A stretch of DNA of 41,227 nt from Clostridia bacterium (GCA_900753165.1 CAADYC010000054.1:1-41227); one strand, 5' to 3'. Shown: positions 15,275 to 24,500, counted from the stretch's first letter. A program made the numbers and translations. Notes: generated by a model not told the origin, from the sequence alone.

Positions 15275-16897
15275 ATGTCAACTTGTCTTGGATTGTATAT
15301 AGAAGAAAATATAATTAAATATGCAAAAGTTTCTAAAGACCATGATCAGATAAAAGTAGAATCATTTGGTACCAAGTTTTATGATGATTTAGATAAAGTT
15401 GTAAAACAGATAGTTGAAGAAACATATAGTTATAGAACTCCTATTAGTATAAATTTATCTGAGGAAATGTATAATTATTACGATGTATTTGCAATGCTTA
15501 GTAAAAAGGATTTACCAAAGGCAATAAAGACAGAATTTGAAGCATATTGTGGAGAAAAAAATTATAATCCTAATGTGTTTGAAACTAGATATGCAATTAC
15601 TCCAAATACACAAAATAAAGAAAAATTGAAAGTAATACATATTAGTGAAAATAAAATAGAATTAAACAAAGTTTTACAAAGATTTAATTCATATAAATTA
15701 CAAAGTATTGTGCCTGTATCAATGTCAATACCAAGTATAAAAAAATTTGATGAAAAAGAAAATTGTTTGATAGTAAATATAGAATCAAATACAACTATAA
15801 CAACTATTTTAAATCAAAATATCTATAATATTACAAAAATAGATGTAGGTAGTCAAGAAATATTGGATAAGATAAATTTAAAAGAAAATTCTTATCAAAA
15901 AGCATATGAAATTTGCAAAGAAACAACAATTTATACTTCAGAAGGAAAAGAATTAACAAATGAGGAAACTAGCTATTTAGAAGATATAATGCCAACATTG
16001 TATGAAATAGTGGGTAATGTAAGAAAAATAATAAATGAAAGTTTAGATAAAATAGAAAAAATTTACATTACAGGAACAGGAGCTTTAATAAATAATATAG
16101 ATTTATATTTTGAAGAGTACTTAGAAAATGTAAGATGTGAAATTTTAAAACCAAGTTTTGTTAAGATTTCACCTGATATAAATATAAAAGATTATGTAGA
16201 AGTGAATTCAGCAATATCTTTAGCATTAAATGCTTTAGGACAAGGTATTGTAGGAATGAATTTTAAGAAAAATACATTAATGGATAAATTACCAGATGTA
16301 TTAAAGATGGAAGTTGGAACTAAAAAAACAAAAAGTCCATCAACAAAAAAATCTTTTAAATTTGTTACAATGGATTTTAATATACCTTTAGATAAAATTG
16401 AAAAGGGTATGTTAAGAAGTATAGTTGTAATATTAGTATTATTTTTTGTATATTGTGGATTTTCAGGTATGATAGTAAATCAAATAAATAAAAAAAATGA
16501 AGAAGCTGGAAAATCTATTGAAGATACAACAGCACAAATTTCTTTAATAGGTAATGATATACAAAGCTTGCAAAATAAAACTAATGATTATACAAGTAAA
16601 ATTAATAATTTAAAACAACTAAATGATAAAATTGAAGAAAATAATAGAACAAAGAAAGCAATACCAAATTTATTGAATAGATTGATGTATATTATGCCTA
16701 GCCAGGTACAATTGACATCAATACAAAACACATCAACTACACATATAGAAATACAAGCACAATCTTCAAGTTATGCAGAACTAGGATATTTAGCGGCTAG
16801 TATAAAAACAAATGGCATTCTTACAAATGTTATAACTACTTCTGGACAAAAAGAAAATAATATAGTAACAATAAAGATAGAAGGTGATTTGCCATGA
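15275..16897 (+). CDS. fused PilM-PilN type IV pilus assembly protein
   Basis: One 540-aa protein covers two pilus proteins. Residues 1-340 are an actin-like PilM (CLGLYIEENIIKYAKVS start; SINLSEEMYNYY; late IYITGTGALINNIDLYFEEYL motif). A linker (about 345-375) leads to a single membrane helix (about 381-402, VVILVLFFVYCGFSGMIV), a coiled coil (about 405-470) and a PilN-like periplasmic-type domain (NRLMYIMPSQVQLTSIQNTS, to the end). Normally cytoplasmic PilM binds the PilN N-terminal tail; here they are covalently joined. The stop overlaps the next ATG by 4 nt (ATGA). Confidence 0.85.
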   Translation: MSTCLGLYIEENIIKYAKVSKDHDQIKVESFGTKFYDDLDKVVKQIVEETYSYRTPISINLSEEMYNYYDVFAMLSKKDLPKAIKTEFEAYCGEKNYNPNVFETRYAITPNTQNKEKLKVIHISENKIELNKVLQRFNSYKLQSIVPVSMSIPSIKKFDEKENCLIVNIESNTTITTILNQNIYNITKIDVGSQEILDKINLKENSYQKAYEICKETTIYTSEGKELTNEETSYLEDIMPTLYEIVGNVRKIINESLDKIEKIYITGTGALINNIDLYFEEYLENVRCEILKPSFVKISPDINIKDYVEVNSAISLALNALGQGIVGMNFKKNTLMDKLPDVLKMEVGTKKTKSPSTKKSFKFVTMDFNIPLDKIEKGMLRSIVVILVLFFVYCGFSGMIVNQINKKNEEAGKSIEDTTAQISLIGNDIQSLQNKTNDYTSKINNLKQLNDKIEENNRTKKAIPNLLNRLMYIMPSQVQLTSIQNTSTTHIEIQAQSSSYAELGYLAASIKTNGILTNVITTSGQKENNIVTIKIEGDLP

Positions 16898-17619
16898 AAA
16901 AACTGTTAATAAGTCTTATAATAATTTTATCTCTTGTATTAACTGGAACAACGATAGTTAAAGGATTACAAATAGGAAAGATTAATGTTTTAGGAATATT
17001 AGGAATAAAAGAAGAAAATGAAAAATTAGATGAAAAAGTAAAAGAAGCAACAAAGTTGGCAAGTACTGATTATCAAAAAAATATGGATGATTTAAATTCA
17101 GCTATAAAAAAATTAGAAACAGAAAAAAGTAGTTATGAAGATTTAGTAAATGTAAGTACAGACTCTGAAGTTGAAAGTGCAAATCAAAATTACAATTATA
17201 TGATTGATTTCCTTTTAATAAGAGTAGAAAACCATGCAAAAAGTGTAGGAGTAACAATGAAAATGGATGTTACTAGAAGCTCATCTGGAGCAGAAAATGT
17301 ATATAATTTGAATTTTACAGCAACAGGAAGCTATGTAGGAATTGAGGAATTTATTACTGGAATAGAAGATGATTCAAAATTAGGATTTAAAATAGAGAAT
17401 TTCTCAATGAAATCATCATCAGAAAATGGCGGTGAAGTACAAGCTACATTTGTATGTAAAGATATAACAATTCAAGGTATATCAAATAATAATTCATCTT
17501 CAAGTTCAACAACAGATAGGGCAGATACAACAGATCCAACAAATCCATCGGGAACAGAACAAAATACTACAACAACACAAGTAGATACAACAGATGAAAA
17601 TAATAATATAGTAAAATAA
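16894..17619 (+). CDS. PilO-like pilus alignment protein
   Basis: A 241-aa single-pass protein: membrane helix at about 3-25, a coiled-coil stretch (38-80; KEENEKLDEKVKEATKL) and a small alpha/beta domain (about 95-195) with FTATGSYVGIEEFITGIEDD, like the ferredoxin-like PilO/GspM fold. The last 45 residues are a Ser/Thr/Asp-rich low-complexity tail, probably an extracellular linker. Start overlaps the pilMN stop, so it is translationally coupled. Function as PilO rests on order and topology; sequence divergence is high. Confidence 0.75.
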   Translation: MKKLLISLIIILSLVLTGTTIVKGLQIGKINVLGILGIKEENEKLDEKVKEATKLASTDYQKNMDDLNSAIKKLETEKSSYEDLVNVSTDSEVESANQNYNYMIDFLLIRVENHAKSVGVTMKMDVTRSSSGAENVYNLNFTATGSYVGIEEFITGIEDDSKLGFKIENFSMKSSSENGGEVQATFVCKDITIQGISNNNSSSSSTTDRADTTDPTNPSGTEQNTTTTQVDTTDENNNIVK

Positions 17620-17639
17620 TAAGAAAGGAGTTGTAAAGA

Positions 17640-18080
17640 ATGAAAGCTAAGAACATTATAAAGGAAATTATAATATTTTTATTATTAGTATTAGCAATTA
17701 TATTAATTTTAGGAGTTTTACTTTATGAATATGTACCAACAAATAAGATGATTCCTGAAAAAGTTTCTTATACTACTCCTGAAAGTGTAAAATCAGAATT
17801 GCAGACAGATGAAAGCGTTGATAATACTGAAGTAGTAGTTACTTATCAGATAGATTCAACAGATTTGAGTAATTATAAAAAAATAAATGAATATGTTCCA
17901 GGAAAGAAAAATCCATTTGAATCGATAAAACAAGATAATACAATAACAGATGAAAATACAACATCATCAAATGAAACAACATCAGGTTCTATTGAAAATA
18001 GTAATACAAAAGGAAATGATGCTACAAATCAACAAAATGGCGCAAGTAATGCATATCTTCCTGATAAAGGAACAAAATAA
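17640..18080 (+). CDS. PilP-like single-pass pilus protein
   Basis: A 146-aa protein with an N-terminal membrane helix (about 8-30), a mid-region ending in YVPGKKNPFESIKQ (about 87-100), and a Thr/Asn/Ser-rich disordered tail. The short NPF element after a linker recalls the DPF/NPF motif of PilP and GspC proteins. Gene order (after pilM, N, O) is exactly where pilP sits in Gram-negative clusters. GAAAGGAG precedes the ATG. Without the beta-domain of true PilP it may only be an analogue. Confidence 0.6.
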   Translation: MKAKNIIKEIIIFLLLVLAIILILGVLLYEYVPTNKMIPEKVSYTTPESVKSELQTDESVDNTEVVVTYQIDSTDLSNYKKINEYVPGKKNPFESIKQDNTITDENTTSSNETTSGSIENSNTKGNDATNQQNGASNAYLPDKGTK

Positions 18081-18161
18081 AATTAGTTATTAACATTATA
18101 TTTATTTTTATAAATATAGTATATATATATTATATCAAAAGAAAAAGGAGGGAAACAAACG

Positions 18162-18380
18162 ATGAAACAACAAAAAGGTATTACTTTAGTAGCATTAGTT
18201 ATAACAATAATCATACTTTTAATTTTAGCTGGTATATCAATAGCTTCATTACAAGGTAGTGGATTATTCACAAAAACAAAAGAAGCTAAAAATGCTTCAG
18301 AAAATGCTCAAGTTTTAGAAAATACTAGAATGACAGTTTATGAAAACGAAATGGACAACTATATATCAGAAACAAAATAA
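18162..18380 (+). CDS. small type IV pilin-like protein
   Basis: A 72-aa prepilin with leader MKQQKG and cleavage before ITLVALVITIIILLILAGISIASL, the class III hydrophobic start common in Clostridia. Position 5 of the mature protein is Ala, not the usual Glu. The mature subunit is only about 66 aa: the hydrophobic helix and one amphipathic continuation, with no globular head. AAAGGAGG precedes the ATG. A strong terminator follows directly, so the short transcript may give much more of this protein than of the distal pilus genes, as expected for a major subunit. Confidence 0.8.
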   Translation: MKQQKGITLVALVITIIILLILAGISIASLQGSGLFTKTKEAKNASENAQVLENTRMTVYENEMDNYISETK

Positions 18381-18437
18381 CAGAAACAAAACTTAAAACA
18401 ACACCAACAGACCAACATTAGTATTTAATAATTAAGC

Positions 18438-18474
18438 AAAAAGGCATATGCATACAAATATGTATATGCCTTTT
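18438..18474 (+). terminator. intrinsic terminator after the small pilin
   Basis: AAAAAGGCATAT-G-CATA pairs with TATG-T-ATATGCCTTTT; a long stem and T-tract inside the pilus cluster. Confidence 0.85.
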
Positions 18475-18500
18475 ATAAAAATTAAAGTAAGGGAAAAAAC

Positions 18501-19307
18501 ATGGAAATATTTTTTTATATTATAATATTTATGATTGGAATAACATTTGGAAGTTTTTATACTTTAGCAGTATATAGAATACCAAAAGGACAAGATATAA
18601 CTCATACACATTCATATTGCCCAAATTGTAACCACAAATTAAATTTATTTGACTTAATACCAGTATTTAGTTATATATTTTTAGGGGGAAAATGCAGATA
18701 TTGTAAACAAAAAATAAGACCAAGATATCTGATTTTAGAAACAATATCAGGGTTGGCTTTTGTAGGATTTGCATATTTAATGGGATTAAGTGTTTATAAT
18801 TTAGATGTAATAAAAATAACTGAATATGTATTTTTTGCTTTATATTTTACATTTATTATTCTTATCGCGGGAATTGATAAAGAATATAGAACAATAAATA
18901 AACCAGTATTAATGTATGGAGTAATAATTTCAATTATGTATATATTATATCTATACATAATAGAAAAAAATAGTATATATAGATATGGTATATATTTATT
19001 AGTCTTTGCTATACTTTTAATTTTAGATACAATAAAACTAAGAAAGAAAGCGCAAGAGAGTTATACATACTCAATATTAATGGTTGTTATGATAATGGCT
19101 ATATTTACAGGAGAATATGTAACAATAAATGCAATAATATCAACATTACTTTTAATAGCTATAACATTATTAATAAAAAAATTAAAACAACCAAAAAATA
19201 CAAAAACAACGCAACAATATAGTAATACAATTAAAATAGGATTATATTTAGCAATATCAAATATTATTTATTTGGTTATGGTTTTAGCATATTGCAAATT
19301 TATTTAG
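18501..19307 (+). CDS. pilD: prepilin leader peptidase/N-methyltransferase PilD
   Basis: Polytopic membrane aspartyl protease (A24) that cleaves prepilins after Gly and methylates the new N-terminus. The 268-aa protein has the N-terminal cytoplasmic zinc site with four cysteines (C40, C43, C65, C68) and about eight hydrophobic segments. Catalytic aspartates are D126 (LIAGIDKEYRTI) and D176 (LILDTIKLRKK), the latter in place of the GxGD motif with the Gly residues replaced. Methylase motif RIPKGQ and RPRY flank the zinc site. A short AGTAAGGGA precedes the ATG. Confidence 0.92.
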   Translation: MEIFFYIIIFMIGITFGSFYTLAVYRIPKGQDITHTHSYCPNCNHKLNLFDLIPVFSYIFLGGKCRYCKQKIRPRYLILETISGLAFVGFAYLMGLSVYNLDVIKITEYVFFALYFTFIILIAGIDKEYRTINKPVLMYGVIISIMYILYLYIIEKNSIYRYGIYLLVFAILLILDTIKLRKKAQESYTYSILMVVMIMAIFTGEYVTINAIISTLLLIAITLLIKKLKQPKNTKTTQQYSNTIKIGLYLAISNIIYLVMVLAYCKFI

Positions 19308-19318
19308 AGAGGAAAGAA

Positions 19319-19765
19319 ATGTTAGTAAAAGATGAAAAAGGATTAACAGGTGTAGATATAACAATATCAATTATAGTTATGACAATATTTATGGCTATGA
19401 TAGCTAATTTAATAGTAAATATAAAATTAAATACCCAAGACATAAAAAGAAAATCAACTGCAACATCTTATGCTGTTCAAGAAATTGAAAAAATAAAAGC
19501 ACAGGGTTATATAAATGATTATGATTCAATGGGAATAAATTCTGAAGAAACATTAAAGGACGAAGATATTTATAATAATTCGGAGTTTTCAGGGTATCAC
19601 AAAAAAGTTACAATAAAAGATTATGTATTAGTTATAAATAATAATACTAAAACTAAAGATATTGTAAAAGAAATAACTGTAGAGATTTCTTATAAATTAG
19701 GAAGCAAAGATAAAAAAATTGTTATTTCAACATATGTTTCAAAGGAGAACGATGATGAAAAATAA
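19319..19765 (+). CDS. pseudopilin-like protein with Asp at position 5
   Basis: A 148-aa prepilin-like protein: leader MLVKDEKG, then LTGVDITISIIVMTIFMAMIANLIV. Mature position 5 is Asp, a conservative change from the Glu that caps neighbouring pilins. The remainder is an alpha helix and a beta-rich region (YHKKVTIKDYVLVINN, EITVEISYKL), like GspI/ComG minor pilins. The ATG was chosen because AGAGGAAAG lies just before it; an in-frame ATG 27 nt upstream lies within pilD. It overlaps the following pilin gene. Confidence 0.75.
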   Translation: MLVKDEKGLTGVDITISIIVMTIFMAMIANLIVNIKLNTQDIKRKSTATSYAVQEIEKIKAQGYINDYDSMGINSEETLKDEDIYNNSEFSGYHKKVTIKDYVLVINNNTKTKDIVKEITVEISYKLGSKDKKIVISTYVSKENDDEK

Positions 19766-20202
19766 TAGAGGTATAACACTAACATCTTTAATTATTTATG
19801 TAATAGGAATGATAATTGTAATTGCAACAATGACAACATTGATATCATATTTTTCTAAAAATGTAAAAATGGAAACTATAAGTGATAGTACAACTGAATA
19901 TATTAAGTTTTCTAGTATATTTACAGAGGAAATAAATAAAAAAGGAAATACAATTATAGATTGTAAGACAGAAGGAGAAGGACAAAATAAAGTAAGTTAT
20001 ATTATTTTTTCGACACGGTAATCAATATACATACATGGGAGAAAATAATTCTATATATAAAAATAAAATTAAAATCTTAAAAGATATAGAAGATTGTGAC
20101 TTTTCATATAAGACTACAGGGACAAAATATTCTATTACTGTAAATTTCAAAATAAATAATATGGATTTAACTGGAGAAAATGCAATTACTTATAATTTAT
20201 AA
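19755..20202 (+). CDS. pilin-like protein, frameshifted at a T6 run
   Basis: Leader MKNNRG then ITLTSLIIYVIGMIIVIATM, a class III pilin helix with Ser at mature position 5. AAAGGAG lies 7 nt before this ATG (another ATG is 3 nt earlier). The reading frame stops at 20021 after SYIIFSTR. Deleting one T from the six at 20005-20010 gives ...SYIIFRHGNQYTYMGENNS... and continues for 60 more codons to TAA at 20200-20202, immediately before pilB. So the full gene codes about 148 aa but is broken as given: error, slippage or phase variation. Minor pilin by size and position. Confidence 0.7.
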
Positions 20203-20222
20203 AGAGAAAGGGTGAATTTGAT

Positions 20223-21866
20223 ATGGAAATGAGAAGAAGAATGCCAATTGGTGTGGAATTAGTTAAAAGAGGAGTTGTAACAGAAGCAGATATAGAAAAT
20301 GCTTTAGAATATCAAAGAGATTATCCCAGTATGAAGCTTGGAGATATATTACATGTTTTAAATGTATGTGATTCAGAAGTATTAATTACAAATATAGGTG
20401 AAATATTAGGGGAAAAAGGGATTTTACTAAAATCAAATGTATTAAAAGTAAAACCTACTGATTATCTTTCTTTGGATATGTGTAAAAAATACAAATGTTT
20501 ACCATTTGAAGTTAATGGAAGTAAAATAAAAGTATGTTTCACAGATAAAATTTCAAATGCAAAGACAGATCCTGTAAAGATGTTGCTATTAAACAAGGGA
20601 CTTATAATGGAAAGTTATATAACATTTGAAAAAGATATAGAAAAGGCTATAACTGCATTAGAAGGTGAAAATTCTACAACAGATATATCTGCTACAACAT
20701 CATCATCAGCAACAATAATTGAATTAATAGATAGTATAATTAGAACAGGGATGGAAAAAAGAGCGAGTGATATTCATATAGAGCCATTAGCAAATGAAGT
20801 AAGAGTAAGATATAGAATAGATGGTGAATTATTTACAGCAGCTAAAATTTCAAAAGAAAAGCAACAACAAGTAATATTAAGATTAAAAGCAATATCAAAT
20901 ATGCATCAAGAAAAACAAGAAGCTCAAGATGGAAGAATTACATTATATGATGATTATAATATTCGTGTTTCTTCACAACCAAATATAAATGGAGAAAAAT
21001 TTGTTTTAAGATTGTTGAAAAAAAATGAAGATATTAGAAATATATTTGAATTAGGATATCCAGGATCTGATGCTGAATTTAAGAAAAGTTTTAATAAAAA
21101 GAACAGTATGACAATTATAGCAGCACCTACTGGAGCAGGAAAAACAACAACATTATATAGTATAGTAGATTATTTAAATTCTCCTGAAATTAATATAACA
21201 ACAATAGAAGACCCAGTTGAAATAAGAATAGATGGATTAAATCAAATAGAAATAGGAAATAAGGCTACTTTTTCTGGTGCTTTAAGAACTGTTTTAAGAC
21301 AGGATCCAGACATAATTTTACTTGGAGAAATTCGTGATAGAGAAACAGCAGAAATAGCTGTACAAGCTGGACAAACTGGACATTATGTATTATCAACTAT
21401 TCACACAATAGATAGTATAGAAGTAATAAACAGATTAAGAAAAATGGGATTATCAGATTATGATATAGCAAGTACTCTTGCTACAAGTGTATCACAAAGA
21501 TTAGTAAGAAAAATTTGTCCAGACTGTAAGAAAGAAAGAGATTTTACAAAAGAAGAAAAAGAAATAATGACTAAAATAGTTGAAAAATATGGAGAAACAA
21601 TTGATTTTACAAATAAAAAAACATATGATGTAGTTGGATGTAAAAAATGCAATAATATTGGATATTATGGAAGAATAGGAGTCTTTGAAACTTTAGATAT
21701 AACTGATGATATAAAAGAACTTATTGTAAAAGGAGCATCTACTATAGAAATAAGAAATAAAGCATTAGAACAAAACTATAGGCCATTAGTTATGGATGGA
21801 ATTAGAAAAGTATTAAATGGATATACAACATTAGATGAATTGAACAGACAATTAGTGTTATATTAA
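20223..21866 (+). CDS. pilB: type IV pilus assembly ATPase PilB
   Basis: Hexameric cytoplasmic ATPase that powers pilin polymerisation. The 547-aa protein has an N-terminal T2SSE_N/MshEN-like domain (1-145), then the ATPase with DIHIEP, Walker A APTGAGKTTT (near 301-310, Ala replacing Gly at the first position), the Asp box (TIEDPVE), Walker B IILLGEIRDRETAEIA and the His box. The tetracysteine zinc site, C432-x2-C435 and C473-x2-C476, separates it from PilT. GAGAAAGGGTG precedes the ATG. Confidence 0.95.
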   Translation: MEMRRRMPIGVELVKRGVVTEADIENALEYQRDYPSMKLGDILHVLNVCDSEVLITNIGEILGEKGILLKSNVLKVKPTDYLSLDMCKKYKCLPFEVNGSKIKVCFTDKISNAKTDPVKMLLLNKGLIMESYITFEKDIEKAITALEGENSTTDISATTSSSATIIELIDSIIRTGMEKRASDIHIEPLANEVRVRYRIDGELFTAAKISKEKQQQVILRLKAISNMHQEKQEAQDGRITLYDDYNIRVSSQPNINGEKFVLRLLKKNEDIRNIFELGYPGSDAEFKKSFNKKNSMTIIAAPTGAGKTTTLYSIVDYLNSPEINITTIEDPVEIRIDGLNQIEIGNKATFSGALRTVLRQDPDIILLGEIRDRETAEIAVQAGQTGHYVLSTIHTIDSIEVINRLRKMGLSDYDIASTLATSVSQRLVRKICPDCKKERDFTKEEKEIMTKIVEKYGETIDFTNKKTYDVVGCKKCNNIGYYGRIGVFETLDITDDIKELIVKGASTIEIRNKALEQNYRPLVMDGIRKVLNGYTTLDELNRQLVLY

Positions 21867-21889
21867 ACAAAAGAAAGGGGAATAATGCC

Positions 21890-22996
21890 ATGATAAATAT
21901 GGATAAAATATTAGATACAGCTATAGAAAGAGATGCATCAGATGTGCATTTAATAGCAGGAAATAAACCAATACTTAGAATATCAAGAGAATTGGTTTCA
22001 ATAGAAGAAATGAATGTATTAACACCAGAAGATATGAATCAAATGTATGATTATTTAGTTAGAGGAAATGTTGATAAAGATGAAGTATTTAATACAACAA
22101 GAAAACTAGATACATCATATGAACATAATGGTATTCGTTTAAGGGTCAATATATCATTATCAGATGATATACCATTATGTACATTAAGACTTATAAAAAA
22201 TACATTACCACCATATGAATCATTAGGGTTACCAGATATTATAAGAAGAATGACATATCAACCACAAGGATTAATATTAGTAACTGGAAAAACAAACTCT
22301 GGTAAAAGTACAACTCTAAATGCATTAATAAATGAAATAAATGAAACTCAAAATAAAAAAATATTAACACTTGAAAACCCAGTAGAATTTAAACATCATT
22401 CTAAAAAATCTTTAATAGTTCAAAAAGAAATTGGAAAAGGTAGAGATTCTTTAACATTTAGTGATGGTGTTAAAAACTCTTTAAGAGAAGACTGTGATAT
22501 CCTAGTAATAGGAGAAATTAGAGACAAAGTAACAATGGAAGCAGCAATAGAAATGGCAGAATCTGGACATCTAGTTGTAGGAACATTACATACAAAATCA
22601 TGTGCAGAAACAATAGACAGAATGATAAACTTCTATGAAGTTAGAGATCAAGCAAGTATAAAATATTTATTATCATCTTTATTAAAACTTGTTGTTTCAC
22701 AAAGATTATTAAAAGGAAGAGATGGAAAATTAGTATTAGTACCAGAAGTAATGGTTGTAGATAATATTGTTTCAGGAATTATAAGAAAAGATAAAATAAG
22801 TGTATCAGAAATAGAAGATGCAATACAAAGTTCAGACAAAGGAAGTATAGGATTAATAAATTCAATAGCATCATTATTTGTAGATGATAAAATAACATTA
22901 GAACAAGCTAAAGCACAAATAGAAGAAAAAAATATAGAAGTTTTAAACAGAACGATAATGCAAATGAAAATTAGAAGAGATAGTAATAGACAATAA
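21890..22996 (+). CDS. pilT: pilus retraction ATPase PilT
   Basis: Hexameric ATPase that depolymerises pili. The 368-aa protein lacks the N-terminal domain and the zinc cysteines of PilB. It contains ASDVHLIAGNKP, Walker A GKTNSGKSTT (K139; the usual GPTGSGKST has changed to GKTNSGKST), the Asp box, Walker B DILVIGEIRDKVTMEAAIEMAESGH and the LVVGTLHTKS segment. Its length matches PilT. AAAGGGG lies 9 nt before the ATG. Presence of PilT implies retractile pili, i.e. twitching, adhesion or DNA uptake. Confidence 0.92.
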   Translation: MINMDKILDTAIERDASDVHLIAGNKPILRISRELVSIEEMNVLTPEDMNQMYDYLVRGNVDKDEVFNTTRKLDTSYEHNGIRLRVNISLSDDIPLCTLRLIKNTLPPYESLGLPDIIRRMTYQPQGLILVTGKTNSGKSTTLNALINEINETQNKKILTLENPVEFKHHSKKSLIVQKEIGKGRDSLTFSDGVKNSLREDCDILVIGEIRDKVTMEAAIEMAESGHLVVGTLHTKSCAETIDRMINFYEVRDQASIKYLLSSLLKLVVSQRLLKGRDGKLVLVPEVMVVDNIVSGIIRKDKISVSEIEDAIQSSDKGSIGLINSIASLFVDDKITLEQAKAQIEEKNIEVLNRTIMQMKIRRDSNRQ

Positions 22997-23016
22997 TATT
23001 AGCAGGAGGTGAGTAA

Positions 23017-24357
23017 ATGCCTACATATGTGTATAAAGCAGCAACAAGTTCAGGAATAATAGTAAGAAATAGAGTAGAAGCATCAAGTAAACAAAATTTA
23101 TTAAGAGCATTAAAAAACAATGAATTGATGCCAATTACAATAGAACAGGTTGCTTATTCAGCAAAAAGAAAGAAAACTAAAAAAAGAAATATTAAAGATA
23201 TAGAAGAAATAATGAAAAATGTAAATACAACACAAGTAAATACTAAAAAAACATCAACAGTTAAAGAAAAAATAAATATGTATTTATCAAAAACAGAAAA
23301 AGTTACAAGTAGAGATTTAGTTGTATTTACACAGAATTTCTATTTATTAAAAAAAGCAAACTTTAATAATATACATGCTTTGAAAACAATAATAGATAGT
23401 ACAGAAAATGTAACATTTAAGGGAGTTTTAGAAGATATATTAGCAGGTGTTGAAGCCGGAGAAAATATGTATACAACAATGGAATATTATTCAGATATTT
23501 TCCCATACATATATATAAATATGGTAAAAGTTGGAGAATTATCAGGTTCATTAACAAATTCATTGGAACAAGCAGTAACATATTTAGACTCTACCGAAAA
23601 ACTGAATAAAAAAATAAGAGGTATATTAATACCAAACTTATTTCAATTTTTCTTTTTATTAGTAATGCTTATAGTTGGAACAATAGTTGCAATACCAGCA
23701 ATACAAAATGTATATGAAGAAATGGGTTCATCAGATACATTGCCTGGAATAACTCTTTGGTTCCAAGGTGTAGTAAATGGACTGATTAAGCATTGGTATT
23801 TACCTGTTGCAATAATAGCTGTTATTGTTGCAGGAGTCGTATTTTATATAAATACTCCTAAAGGAAAATATAATTTTGATTATTTTAAATATAAAATGCC
23901 AATATTTGGACAATTAATATTTTCATTGGATTTCTCAAGATTAATGAAAGCAATGTTATTAAATTTGGAAAATGGAATGAGAATACAAGATTCAATAGAA
24001 GTAAGTAAAAATGTCGTACAAAATTATGTTATGCTTTCAATTATAGAAACATCACTAAATAATATAATTATAGGTGAATCATGGATTGAACCATTTGAAA
24101 AATCAGGTTTGCCTAAATCAATGATAACAGAAATGCTTAAAATTGGTATGCAAACAGACTTGACTGAAATGATGAAAAAACTGGTTGAATATATGGAAAT
24201 AGATATTGATAATATTATGCAAAAGATTATTAAGGTATTACCAGAAGTTACATATTCAATTGTTGGTGTAGTATTGATTTTCTTCGTATTAGTAGTACTT
24301 GCACCATGTATCCAAACTTATATGGGAGGATTCCTATTCTCAGCAGCTGGAGTATAA
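23017..24357 (+). CDS. pilC: pilus platform protein PilC
   Basis: Inner-membrane platform that couples the ATPases to the growing pilus (GspF family). The 446-aa protein begins TYVYKAATSSGIIVRNRVEA, typical of the family, and has two GspF domains (about 95-215 and 300-430), with membrane helices near 207-232, 265-285 and 410-435. A lysine-rich stretch at 48-95 forms an N-terminal extension. AGGAGGTGAG precedes the ATG. Last gene of the pilus cluster; the next space holds a hairpin element. Confidence 0.93.
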   Translation: MPTYVYKAATSSGIIVRNRVEASSKQNLLRALKNNELMPITIEQVAYSAKRKKTKKRNIKDIEEIMKNVNTTQVNTKKTSTVKEKINMYLSKTEKVTSRDLVVFTQNFYLLKKANFNNIHALKTIIDSTENVTFKGVLEDILAGVEAGENMYTTMEYYSDIFPYIYINMVKVGELSGSLTNSLEQAVTYLDSTEKLNKKIRGILIPNLFQFFFLLVMLIVGTIVAIPAIQNVYEEMGSSDTLPGITLWFQGVVNGLIKHWYLPVAIIAVIVAGVVFYINTPKGKYNFDYFKYKMPIFGQLIFSLDFSRLMKAMLLNLENGMRIQDSIEVSKNVVQNYVMLSIIETSLNNIIIGESWIEPFEKSGLPKSMITEMLKIGMQTDLTEMMKKLVEYMEIDIDNIMQKIIKVLPEVTYSIVGVVLIFFVLVVLAPCIQTYMGGFLFSAAGV

Positions 24358-24390
24358 AAGACTCTTTTGGAACATTAAAAATATAAATGA

Positions 24391-24483
24391 TAATAAGTGT
24401 TACAATTTAGTAAATATAATGCCTGAAATACCTGTGGATGATATTTTCAGACATTATCCTTATTGAATTGTAACTAATAAGTG
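24391..24483. repeat. hairpin element 4 with flanking 9-bp direct repeats
   Basis: TAATAAGTG occurs at 24391-24399 and 24475-24483, exactly flanking terminal inverted repeats TTACAATT (24400-24407) and AATTGTAA (24466-24473). Inside, ATAATG-c-CTGAAA (24416-24428) pairs with TTTCAG-a-CATTAT (24445-24457). A 75-bp palindromic unit with 9-bp duplication is the layout of a MITE. It could also serve as the pilC terminator, but no T-run follows. Confidence 0.65.
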
Positions 24484-24500
24484 AAGGATTGATAAAAAAT

